Source: Acidobacteriaceae bacterium
GTDB taxonomy: Bacteria; Acidobacteriota; Terriglobia; Terriglobales; Acidobacteriaceae
NCBI GenBank assembly: GCA_903642225.1
Contig: CAHJWI010000025.1
Span: forward strand, 1 to 60,350
DNA length: 60,350 bases
Direction: 5' to 3'
Shown piece by piece: positions 28,452 to 35,856 of this stretch (position 1 is its first letter; every line of letters starts with the position of its first letter). The position numbers were made by a program, and so were the translations under genes. The notes under the pieces were generated by a model that was not told the origin of the DNA, did not search any database, and saw only the letters and a list, made by a program, of their open reading frames with translations.

Positions 28452-29036
28452 CTACTGTGACGTCAACGGCAGCCGTTGGGTATTGCTGTTCGTCAGGTCC
28501 GTCACCTCAACAGAGGTCGTACCAATCGCACCCACCTTGTACCGGCGGCTCACGACATCTCCCGCAGTTGCCAGGAACACGTCATCCCCGCGCAAAAGAA
28601 ACGCCTGGCGCGACCCATCCCCCCGCGTGGCCGTGCCGAAGAAGCGCAGATCAATGGGCGGCAACGGCGGCGGTCCCTGGTTTACCGGGGGCGCATACAC
28701 CGGCTGCAGCCGCGGATTGCCAATCACCTTTGGAATTGCAACTTCAAGCAGCGGCGCAGAAGTCGTGGCAAAGATGTTTCTGCCACTTCCCGTGTACATT
28801 AACCGCTCCGTCAATGCCATGCTCTCGGGATGCAGGCTCGGGTCGGTAGCCGTCCTGCTCACACGCGCTACTGGGTTCGGCACCTGCCGTGCCGACGTAA
28901 TCGCTGCCGCGGACGCTGGCGTCGTCGGCGTATCGCTGGAACTACCGGCAAAGTTATAGATCACCGCCACCAGCGCAACAGCTCCTAATGCACCGGCGGC
29001 AATCAGCTTTTTCCTATCCTCAGAACCTACTTTCAC
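28452..29036 (-). CDS. GspC/PilP-like inner membrane component (putative)
   Basis: A 194-residue bitopic protein: cytoplasmic start, one membrane helix (LIAAGALGAVALVAVIYNFAG), a Pro/Ser-rich linker and a C-terminal beta domain (IDLRFFGTATRGDGSRQAFLLRGDDVFLATAGDVV) like the HR domain of GspC or the beta-sandwich of PilP, which link the inner-membrane platform to the secretin. The GTG start at 29036 overlaps the stop of the PilO-like gene (GTGA). The position after PilM, PilN and PilO is exactly where PilP sits in type IV pilus operons. The role is inferred from position and topology rather than sequence identity. Confidence 0.65.
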   Translation of the reverse strand: MKVGSEDRKKLIAAGALGAVALVAVIYNFAGSSSDTPTTPASAAAITSARQVPNPVARVSRTATDPSLHPESMALTERLMYTGSGRNIFATTSAPLLEVAIPKVIGNPRLQPVYAPPVNQGPPPLPPIDLRFFGTATRGDGSRQAFLLRGDDVFLATAGDVVSRRYKVGAIGTTSVEVTDLTNSNTQRLPLTSQ

Positions 29037-29662
29037 GGCCGTCCTCCGCTCTCGGCCTGTGCAGCGGCATACGCCGGCATCGGCTCGCGCAAGTACGTCA
29101 CCAGCCGAATCCGCAGGTTCACCAGCCCGTTCTGCTGCCCGTTCAGCGTCACATTCTGAATCAAAAAGAAGCTTCGGTCGCGCTCCAGTCCATTGATGAA
29201 CAATGCCAGCGGCCGATACTCTCCAGTCACTGCGGCGTCCATACGAACTTCCGTCAGCCCGTTCGCCGGTGCTGCCTGCACATAGGCCACCCGGCTCAGA
29301 CGCACACCCGTGCGCTTCTGCAGCACACCCAACTCTCCCAACACGTCGGAGTAAGCAAACGGCAACCGCGACCGATAGAAATCGGCAGCTTGCTCCTGCG
29401 ACGCACTCAGCTTGGCGTCCAGCCCGCGCAGAGGCCTCGCCGCCACTTCCGACGCCATCTGTTGCATGCGAGCCGCCGCAATCGCGTCATCTCCTCGCGA
29501 CGTGCCGCCAAAACCCACAAGCACCAACTGCACGCCCAGCCACAACACCACCAGCAGCAGCAGAACCGCTACTGCGACATAGGTATTCAGCGGCGACATC
29601 CAGCCGCGTACCTGCTCCATCCGCGCATCTCGCGGCCGCATCAGCGTGGGGGTCACGCTCAC
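29033..29662 (-). CDS. pilO: PilO/GspM-like inner membrane assembly protein
   Basis: A 209-residue bitopic protein: N-terminal cytoplasmic tail, one membrane helix (YVAVAVLLLLVVLWLGVQLVLVG), a coiled segment, and a ferredoxin-like periplasmic domain with FINGLERDRSFFLIQNVTLNG, the usual PilO/GspM end. It forms a platform subcomplex with PilN. Both ends overlap neighbours by four bases (GTGA), meaning tight translational coupling. The start is GTG 29662. Confidence 0.75.
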   Translation of the reverse strand: MSVTPTLMRPRDARMEQVRGWMSPLNTYVAVAVLLLLVVLWLGVQLVLVGFGGTSRGDDAIAAARMQQMASEVAARPLRGLDAKLSASQEQAADFYRSRLPFAYSDVLGELGVLQKRTGVRLSRVAYVQAAPANGLTEVRMDAAVTGEYRPLALFINGLERDRSFFLIQNVTLNGQQNGLVNLRIRLVTYLREPMPAYAAAQAESGGRP

Positions 29663-30408
29663 TCCGCCACCCCAGCCCTGTCCGCTTCCGGCGCGGCACT
29701 TGGCTTGGACCGCGAAACTTGTTCCCGAACGCGCGGCTGCAGCGGGTTGTATCCGGCAACCAAATCAAAGTCCACCGACGAAACCCCACCCACCGCCGGC
29801 ACACCATTCAGGGCTCCCGGCCCCACGGCACCCGGCCCTACAGCACCCGCCGGTCCACTCAAATACGAAGCCGGCACCGTCACGCCGCTACCCTTCTCCT
29901 GCTGCTGCTGCGCCTCGCCCACAATCCTCGGCGCCAAAAATCGGTGCGACCCTTCAAGATTCCGCACAAGCTGTACTTCCTTCTCGCGCGGCCCGCTCAC
30001 CCGCATCCGAATGTTCACCTCACCGGTCGACGCAATCTGTGGATCGATGCTCGTCACCTGCACGCCCGCCGGCAGCACTTCTTCCAGATCCATCAGCACA
30101 GCCGTCCAGCTAAAGCTTTTCCGCTGGTACAGCGCATTCAGAAAATCCACCTGCTGCAACACCGCCGAATTCTGACCTTGCCGCAACTTGCCCTCATTCC
30201 GCGTTCTCTCCGCATTCAGCGCGGCTGTCTTGGCCTGGATGGCCTCAATCTCCCGCTGCTGCTCCCTCGCCTGCCCGCTGCGCGCATGCAGCAACACCAG
30301 CATCGCCACAGCCAGCAACACCAGCACCCCTACGGCAATCCGCAGTTGGCGAAAAATGCGATCGAGTTCCACATAGGGCCGCGTGGCCAGGTTGATCGTT
30401 AGCCGCAT
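29659..30408 (-). CDS. pilN: PilN/GspL-like inner membrane assembly protein
   Basis: A 249-residue PilN-like protein. It begins MRLTINLATRPYVELDR, matching the conserved N-terminal INLxxRP of PilN that docks into PilM, then one membrane helix (IAVGVLVLLAVAMLVLLHA), a coiled coil (EQQREIEAIQAKTAALNAERTRNEGKL) and the ferredoxin-like domain (SFSWTAVLMDLEEVLPAGVQVTSI). The C-terminus has an extra Gly/Pro/Val-rich extension. ATG 30408 overlaps the PilM stop by one base. Confidence 0.8.
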   Translation of the reverse strand: MRLTINLATRPYVELDRIFRQLRIAVGVLVLLAVAMLVLLHARSGQAREQQREIEAIQAKTAALNAERTRNEGKLRQGQNSAVLQQVDFLNALYQRKSFSWTAVLMDLEEVLPAGVQVTSIDPQIASTGEVNIRMRVSGPREKEVQLVRNLEGSHRFLAPRIVGEAQQQQEKGSGVTVPASYLSGPAGAVGPGAVGPGALNGVPAVGGVSSVDFDLVAGYNPLQPRVREQVSRSKPSAAPEADRAGVAE

Positions 30409-31490
30409 CAGCTTCGCAACGCTCCCCGCAAGCCAGCCAGCATGCCATGCGGTACCGTCATTGTCGCCGTCGGCAGCACGTCCTGGCCCTGCAACACTTC
30501 ACGCGTCCTCAGACCACTGCCCGCCAATAACTCGCCCAAAGCACCCGACGAAAGTGTGCCTGCGGTCAGAATCGCATCCGGCGCAACTGCCAGCGAGTCC
30601 TCGTAGTACGCCGCGGCCACAGAAATCGCCTGCGTCACTTCCAGGCTCATCCGCTTCTGCTCGTCTTTGCCAGCATCGCGCAGCGACACGAACTTCTCAA
30701 CCACCGGACCCTCGTCCGTCTCCCCGCCCGTCAGGTCGTCGGCCCCATACTCGGCAGCGTCACGCTCCATTGCCCGCAACACGCCCACATCCGGTAAAAA
30801 TGTCTCAACCGCGCTGCCACCACCGTGCGCCTGCAGATCGAGCGTGCGATGCAGCAGCACCTCACCTCGCCGTAGAATGACCGTCGTCATGGACGACGCG
30901 CTCCCATTCACAAACAGCGCCGCTGTCTGCGCCGCGTCATTAATCGCGGCGGCAACCGCAAGCGTACTGGGCAACACCGAACCCGGCTCATAGCCAGCCT
31001 CCCGCACCGCCATCTCGTACTCGGTCAACACGTCGTACGGAATGGCCACCGCCAGCACCTGCAACTGCCGTCCACGCTCGCCCATCACCTGGTAGCTCAC
31101 CTGCGCCGCATCCGCCGAGAAGGGCAAAAGCTTTGCCAGTCGAAACCGCACCACCAGCAACGCATCCTCCACACTCGACGGCAGTGAATCGAAGTCCAGC
31201 AACAGCACACGCACCGCCAAATCCGGCACAATCACCGTTACATCGCGCAGCTTTCCAACGGTCAGCGTACCCAGCACCTGTCGAAGTGCCGCCACAACCT
31301 CCGCTCGGTTCACAATGTTGCCGGCACGCAGCGAAGGCACCACCGCTCCGGCAAACAACTCCACCCGCGCAACCTGCGCAATCGCTCCGCTGGCATCGGC
31401 GGTGCGCGCGCCATAAACGCCCTCTGGCCGAATCTCCACGGCAAGACGCGGACGAACCTCAAAGCTCGACTTGGGAATGAGCGACGGCAT
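30408..31490 (-). CDS. pilM: PilM/GspL-like actin-fold assembly protein
   Basis: A 360-residue cytoplasmic ATPase-like protein of the PilM fold. Recognisable stretches are RPRLAVEIRPEGVYGAR at the start, RDVTVIVPDLAVRVLLLDFDSLPSS, FRLAKLLPFSADAAQVSYQVM and the second half TAALFVNGSASSMTTVILRRGEVLLHRTLDL. PilM binds the PilN N terminus and links the platform to the assembly ATPase. ATG 31490 is used; an in-frame TTG two codons earlier is possible. It follows pilB-like by 100 bases and overlaps pilN-like. Confidence 0.8.
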   Translation of the reverse strand: MPSLIPKSSFEVRPRLAVEIRPEGVYGARTADASGAIAQVARVELFAGAVVPSLRAGNIVNRAEVVAALRQVLGTLTVGKLRDVTVIVPDLAVRVLLLDFDSLPSSVEDALLVVRFRLAKLLPFSADAAQVSYQVMGERGRQLQVLAVAIPYDVLTEYEMAVREAGYEPGSVLPSTLAVAAAINDAAQTAALFVNGSASSMTTVILRRGEVLLHRTLDLQAHGGGSAVETFLPDVGVLRAMERDAAEYGADDLTGGETDEGPVVEKFVSLRDAGKDEQKRMSLEVTQAISVAAAYYEDSLAVAPDAILTAGTLSSGALGELLAGSGLRTREVLQGQDVLPTATMTVPHGMLAGLRGALRS

Positions 31491-31590
31491 CGGCAAACTT
31501 TCTCTAGGCTACATGCTTAGGACGGCCAACGTGCATCCCCCGATAGCAGAACGATGCACGAATGGGAAAGCTTGCACATCGAACCTTCGC

Positions 31591-33222
31591 TCACCTGCCT
31601 GCCTCAATAAATGTCACCTTGTTGATCTCGCGCAACGTCGTAATTCCATCGCGTACCCGCTCCAGCGCCGAGTCACGCAAAAACTGCATGCCCTTCTCCT
31701 TCGCCTTCTTCCGGATCTCCGACCCGGGCTTCTTGTCCAACAGCATCTCGCGAACTTCGTCGTCCAACTCCAGCAATTCATGGATCGCCGAACGCCCGCG
31801 GAACCCCGTCCCACTGCACTCCATGCACCCCTGCCCTTCGCGAAATCGGAAGCCGCTCCATTCCGCCGGATCCAGCCCGTTCGCGACTAACTCCTCCTGC
31901 GAATAAGTCACATAGGTCGAGCAGAAATCGCAGTTCTGCCGAACCAGCCTTTGCGCCAAAATACAATTCAACGCGGATACGAAGTTATAAGGCTCCACAC
32001 CCATATTCAAAAATCGTCCAAGTACATCCACTACGTTATTCGCGTGCACAGTGGTGAAGACTAAGTGCCCGGTAAGTGCAGAGTTGATCGCAATCTGCGC
32101 TGTCTCGGCATCCCGAATCTCGCCCACAAGTATCTTGTCCGGGTCATGCCGCAGAATCGACCGCAAGCCCCGCGCAAACGTCAATCCTTTTTTCTCGTTC
32201 ACAGGAATTTGCGTGATCCCTCGGATCTGATATTCCACCGGGTCCTCAATCGTAATGATCTTGTCGTCTTCGCTCTTGATTTCGTTCAGCGCCGCATACA
32301 ACGTCGTCGTCTTTCCCGAACCTGTCGGACCCGTTACCAGCACCATGCCGTACGGCTCCTTGATGTACTTGCGAAATCGCCGTAAATCCTCCGCACCGAA
32401 CCCCACCACGTCAAGCGACAGCTTCTTGAACTTCTCGCTCATTGACTCCTTGTCCAGCACACGCAGCACGGCATTCTCGCCATGCACCGTCGGCATGATG
32501 CTTACGCGGAAGTCGATCAAACGTCCCTTGTACCGCACACGGAACCGTCCGTCCTGCGGCACGCGACGCTCTGAAATATCCAACTCGCTCATGACCTTGA
32601 TGCGCGATAGGATGGTCTGGTGATGCTCGCGCGCGATCGGTGCCATCGCCTGTTGCAGCACACCATCGATCCGGTACTTTACTAACAACGAGTCATCATA
32701 CGTCTCTAAATGGATATCCGAAGCGCGCCGCTCCAGTGCCGAAAAGATAGTCGTATCGACTAATCGAATAATCGGCGAAATATCGTCTTCGCTCGTAAGT
32801 CGCTCAATCGAGATATTCGAGTCCGGACTATCTTCCCCCGGAACCATCTCGAACGTCAGGCCCTCGGTTGCCTCTTCCAGCACCCGCTGGCTCTGCTCCG
32901 TTTTCTTCAGCAGGTCGGTAATCTGTCCCAGCGTCGCAACCCGCGTCAGCAGCCGCGTCCCCAGTAAACCGCTGATCTCGTCCAGCACCATCAGCTTTGA
33001 CGGGTCACTCACCGCAATGACCAGGCGGTCGCCCATCTGCTCCAGCGGAATGAAGTTATACCGGAACATCAGCTCCACCGGAACACTCTTCACCAGCTCA
33101 TGCTGAATCTTGAAGTCACGCAGGTCCACAAAGTCAGCATGGTAACGGCGCGCCAGCAACTGCGCGCGTTCGGTTTCGTTCAGCTCAGGGTTTGCAATCG
33201 GTATTGCCAGGGGTGTCGCCAT
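31591..33222 (-). CDS. pilB: PilB/GspE assembly ATPase
   Basis: A 543-residue type II secretion/type IV pilus assembly ATPase. N-terminal GspE N1/N2 domain (residues 1-150), Walker A GPTGSGKTTT, an Asp box (IITIEDPVEYQI), Walker B-like region ILVGEIRDAETA and a HANN His box, then the zinc-binding insert CDFC ... CMECSGTGFRGR with four Cys. It drives pilin polymerisation at the cytoplasmic face. ATG 33222 opens directly on the conserved N terminus. The GC-skew switch of the window falls just upstream, between this gene and pilC. Confidence 0.94.
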   Translation of the reverse strand: MATPLAIPIANPELNETERAQLLARRYHADFVDLRDFKIQHELVKSVPVELMFRYNFIPLEQMGDRLVIAVSDPSKLMVLDEISGLLGTRLLTRVATLGQITDLLKKTEQSQRVLEEATEGLTFEMVPGEDSPDSNISIERLTSEDDISPIIRLVDTTIFSALERRASDIHLETYDDSLLVKYRIDGVLQQAMAPIAREHHQTILSRIKVMSELDISERRVPQDGRFRVRYKGRLIDFRVSIMPTVHGENAVLRVLDKESMSEKFKKLSLDVVGFGAEDLRRFRKYIKEPYGMVLVTGPTGSGKTTTLYAALNEIKSEDDKIITIEDPVEYQIRGITQIPVNEKKGLTFARGLRSILRHDPDKILVGEIRDAETAQIAINSALTGHLVFTTVHANNVVDVLGRFLNMGVEPYNFVSALNCILAQRLVRQNCDFCSTYVTYSQEELVANGLDPAEWSGFRFREGQGCMECSGTGFRGRSAIHELLELDDEVREMLLDKKPGSEIRKKAKEKGMQFLRDSALERVRDGITTLREINKVTFIEAGR

Positions 33223-33311
33223 GCTGGTTTAGACCTGCCTTGTCCTCAATGGTTTACCACAGGCGCAGCACCGTTGCCGCTGGCTTGTGCGCACAGCATG
33301 AGTGCAGAACA

Positions 33312-34514
33312 CTAGCGACTGACCGAATTGGCCCCAAGCTGCAGAATAGGCAGATAAAGCGAGAGCAGAATAAAGGCAACAAGGACACCCATACCAATGA
33401 GCAGGGCTGGCTCTATCAGGCTCAGGACCGCGCTCAGGGATGTTTCCACGTCCTCCTCGAAGAATGATGCGACGGAGTTGAGCATCGTCGGCAACGCTCC
33501 GGTGGATTCACCGACCTCAATCATTTCGATTGCAAGTTCAGGAAAGACGCGCGTTCCCTCAAGCGACCGTGACAGTCCCTGTCCTTCGCGGACCTGCGTT
33601 ACAGACGCAAACACTGCGTTCGACACTTGGCGCGATGAGATGGATCTCGCTGCGGTTTCGAGGGATGGTACGAGCGGCAGCCCGCCGGTAAGCAACGTGG
33701 ACAGCGTTCTCGCAAACAGGGCTACCTGGTAGCGCAGCCAGATCGTTCCCAATGTGGGAATCGCCAGTCTTATCCGGTCGACGGCAGTCGAGCCTGCGTC
33801 CGTTTGGGACCAGCGATACAGAAGGAACATCGCAAGCACCAGAGCCGCGCCTGCATACAGGCCGTAGTGCTGGGCAAAGTTGCCGACAGCCAGCATGAAC
33901 AGCGTGATGGCCGGCAGCTTGGCGTCGAGCTGGTCGTAGAGTTGTGCGAATCTTGGCACCACAAAGGTGAGCAGAAAGATGAGCAGGCCGACGACGAGCG
34001 TGATCAGAAGCGACGGATAGACGAGTGCAGAAGTCAGCTTCTTCCGCGTGGAGAGAGCGATGCGCTGGAAGTCGGTATAGCGTTGCAGGACTTCTTCCAG
34101 ATTTCCAGAGCGCTCTCCTGCCTGCAACGTGGTCGTGAAAATCAGGGGGAAACCACCCTGGGCGTCGAAGGCTGCGGAGAGGGACTCCCCGGTCTTCACT
34201 CGAGCGGCGACGTTCTCCAATTGGGCTTTGAAGTTCTCGTCCTTCTGCCTGCGTGCCAGCAGCTCGAGCGAGCCAGGAATCGCGAGCCCAGCTCGGATGA
34301 GTGTGACGAACTGCTGGTTGAAGACGAGAAATCCCTGTAGCTTGACCTTCTTGCGCCTGCCGCCGCCGGCGATAACGCCGCGTGGCTTCACGGAATAGAC
34401 AAGGTAGCCTGCCTGGGTGAAGCGTGCTCGCAGTTCGTCCGCGGTGGCTGCAGGATGGGTTTGCTCCTGCACCCTGCCACGTTCGTCCGCGAGTTTTACG
34501 ACAAAGTCTGTCAT
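33312..34514 (-). CDS. pilC: PilC/GspF inner membrane platform protein
   Basis: A 400-residue GspF-family platform protein with two repeated helical domains and three membrane segments (LLITLVVGLLIFLLTFVVP; LYAGAALVLAMFLLY; C-terminal LLIGMGVLVAFILLSLYLPI). Conserved family phrases are FNQQFVTLIRAGLAIPGSLELLA in the first repeat and FARTLSTLLTGGLPLVPSLE in the second. It is the first gene of the minus-strand operon pilC-pilB-pilM-pilN-pilO-pilP-like-pseudopilin. ATG 34514 has only a weak ribosome binding site. Its plus strand is G-rich whereas pilB's is C-rich. Confidence 0.93.
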   Translation of the reverse strand: MTDFVVKLADERGRVQEQTHPAATADELRARFTQAGYLVYSVKPRGVIAGGGRRKKVKLQGFLVFNQQFVTLIRAGLAIPGSLELLARRQKDENFKAQLENVAARVKTGESLSAAFDAQGGFPLIFTTTLQAGERSGNLEEVLQRYTDFQRIALSTRKKLTSALVYPSLLITLVVGLLIFLLTFVVPRFAQLYDQLDAKLPAITLFMLAVGNFAQHYGLYAGAALVLAMFLLYRWSQTDAGSTAVDRIRLAIPTLGTIWLRYQVALFARTLSTLLTGGLPLVPSLETAARSISSRQVSNAVFASVTQVREGQGLSRSLEGTRVFPELAIEMIEVGESTGALPTMLNSVASFFEEDVETSLSAVLSLIEPALLIGMGVLVAFILLSLYLPILQLGANSVSR

Positions 34515-34548
34515 GCGTCTGCTTGAGTTTAGACGGGATGCAACTACA

Positions 34549-34572
34549 AAGGCCTCGCGCGAGCGAGGCCCT
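34549..34572 (-). terminator. Terminator of the erpA-like gene
   Basis: A perfect eight-pair stem, GGCCTCGC at 34551-34558 and GCGAGGCC at 34563-34570. Read on the minus strand it follows the erpA stop by 20 bases and is followed by TTTGT. It lies between erpA and pilC, so the pilus operon probably has its own promoter after it. Confidence 0.75.
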
Positions 34573-34592
34573 TCAAGGTTTCTGGATTCGAA

Positions 34593-34985
34593 CTATACGG
34601 AGAAAGAAGAGCCGCAGCCACAGGTGCTCTTAACCTGTGGGTTTTCAAACTTAAAGCCTGCTGCCTCAAGGGTTTCCACATAGTCTACAACGCAGCCGTT
34701 CAAGTACATCGCCGAAGTAGCGTCGACAAAAACCTTTAGGTCTTCGAAGCGAACGACTTTGTCCATCATGCCCTGCGCGTTCTCAAAGCTCATGGAGTAC
34801 TGGAAGCCGGAGCAGCCACCACCGACGACGCCGATGCGAAGACCGGCGGGTAGGGGGTCTTGAGTGGCCATGATCTCCTTAACCTTAGCCTGAGCAGACG
34901 AGGTCAGGTTCACTGGGTTCGTCGATGTGGAAGAGGTGACGACCTCGGCAGTGACGACTTCAGGAACGGAAACGGCAGTGGCCAT
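34593..34985 (-). CDS. erpA: Iron-sulfur cluster carrier ErpA/IscA family
   Basis: A 130-residue A-type carrier. The three conserved cluster-binding cysteines are present as GGGCSGFQY and the C-terminal STCGCGSSFSV. The core starts at about residue 28 (LTSSAQAKVKEIMA); the first 27 residues are a Thr/Val/Ser-rich extension. It delivers Fe-S clusters to target enzymes such as the radical SAM protein MoaA encoded at 45.5 kb. AAAGGAGAA seven bases before ATG 34985 gives a strong start. Monocistronic, with its own terminator. Confidence 0.93.
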   Translation of the reverse strand: MATAVSVPEVVTAEVVTSSTSTNPVNLTSSAQAKVKEIMATQDPLPAGLRIGVVGGGCSGFQYSMSFENAQGMMDKVVRFEDLKVFVDATSAMYLNGCVVDYVETLEAAGFKFENPQVKSTCGCGSSFSV

Positions 34986-35158
34986 TTTGGGTTCTCCTTT
35001 TACTTTCCTATCATACGATGCGGATTGCTAATGGAGGATGCGGAATCCCCCGGAGTGAGACGCTAGATTCGTCATGTCATTGGAATGGGTGTTTTGAACC
35101 GACTTGCGGGGTACAGCGGCCATCGCTGCTAAGTCCGGTAGCAGTTGAAGATTGAGAG

Positions 35159-35192
35159 AGTGCCACGTGCAAGTCGTTTCGCTCGTGGCACT
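35159..35192 (-). terminator. Hairpin after the exported RidA gene
   Basis: A perfect nine-pair stem, AGTGCCACG at 35159-35167 and CGTGGCACT at 35184-35192, with a 16-base loop. It lies 22 bases past the stop of the minus-strand ridA-like gene. No T-run follows, so terminator function is likely but not certain. Confidence 0.5.
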
Positions 35193-35214
35193 TAGATGAG
35201 TTGGGGCTTGACAG

Positions 35215-35697
35215 CTATTTGGAGTGGACGGCTATGACCTCGATTTCAAGGAGGGCCCAGGGGGCGACGAGGGCGGCGACCTGGACCGCGGAGCGGGCGG
35301 GCTTGTTGGGCTGGGCTGCCGTGCCGAAGAAGGTGGTATAGGAGGCCTGCAGGCCGGGGAAGTCGAGCTTGCCGGTCTTGGGATCGGCAGTGAGGAAGAC
35401 GGTCATCTTGACGACGTCTTTCATGTCGAGGCCCTGTTCTTTGAGGGCGGCCTGGATTTTGTTGAAGATGCTTGTGGCCTGGGTCTTGGTGTCGCCGTAG
35501 TCTGCCGGGGTGGTGGCGGTGGCAGGGGTGACGGGGGAGGGGAGCTGGCCGGAGAGGTAGAAGGTGTCGCCTGCCCAGACGGCGGCGGCGATTGGGGACT
35601 TCTCGGATTGGATGTGCTTGACGGTGACGCCGGGGCCGGCCTGGGCGTGGGCGGCGGAGGTGAGGAGGAGGGCGGAGGTGAGGAGAAGAGTTTTCAT
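35215..35697 (-). CDS. Exported RidA/YjgF family protein
   Basis: A 160-residue RidA-family protein with a clear signal peptide (MKTLLLTSALLLTSAAHAQA), so it should act outside the cytoplasm. The domain begins VTVKHIQSEKSPIAAAVWAG and has the family features LSGQLP, TSIFNKIQAALKEQGLDMKDVVK and the substrate-binding Arg in PARSAVQVAAL. RidA hydrolyses reactive enamine/imine intermediates to ketones and ammonia. ATG 35697 has AAAGG five bases upstream. It lies 160 bases downstream of the Tat-exported amine oxidase, whose products would be imines. Most RidA proteins are cytoplasmic and about 130 residues. Confidence 0.88.
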   Translation of the reverse strand: MKTLLLTSALLLTSAAHAQAGPGVTVKHIQSEKSPIAAAVWAGDTFYLSGQLPSPVTPATATTPADYGDTKTQATSIFNKIQAALKEQGLDMKDVVKMTVFLTADPKTGKLDFPGLQASYTTFFGTAAQPNKPARSAVQVAALVAPWALLEIEVIAVHSK

Positions 35698-35724
35698 TGG
35701 GCCTTTCATGGTCGGGAGGAGAGC

Positions 35725-35804
35725 GGTCGAACTGCGTTCGATGGAGCGCTGGCGCGCTGACCCCACCCTTTTCACGATAGCGCTGTGAAAAGAATGGGGC
35801 ACCC
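35725..35804 (-). repeat. 80-bp intergenic hairpin repeat, copy A
   Basis: Lies 53 bases beyond the stop of the amine oxidase gene and just upstream of ridA. The core at 35761-35804 contains CCCCACCC, TTTTCAC, a short loop, GTGAAAA and GAATGGGGCACCC, an imperfect palindrome with an internal mismatch loop. The left part (35725-35760) has TCGAAC/GTTCGA arms and GAGCGCTGGCGCGCTGA. See copies B, C and D. Confidence 0.85.
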
Positions 35805-35856
35805 ATGTGTTTGTGTGAGTGAGGGTTTACTCATACAAGGCTGGACGGCGTGGGTC

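Noticed and set aside
33223..33311. DnaA boxes at the skew switch
   Set aside because: TGTGGTAAA and TTGTCCTCA match the consensus at only seven of nine positions, no cluster or AT-rich element is present, and 89 bases is too short for a typical oriC.
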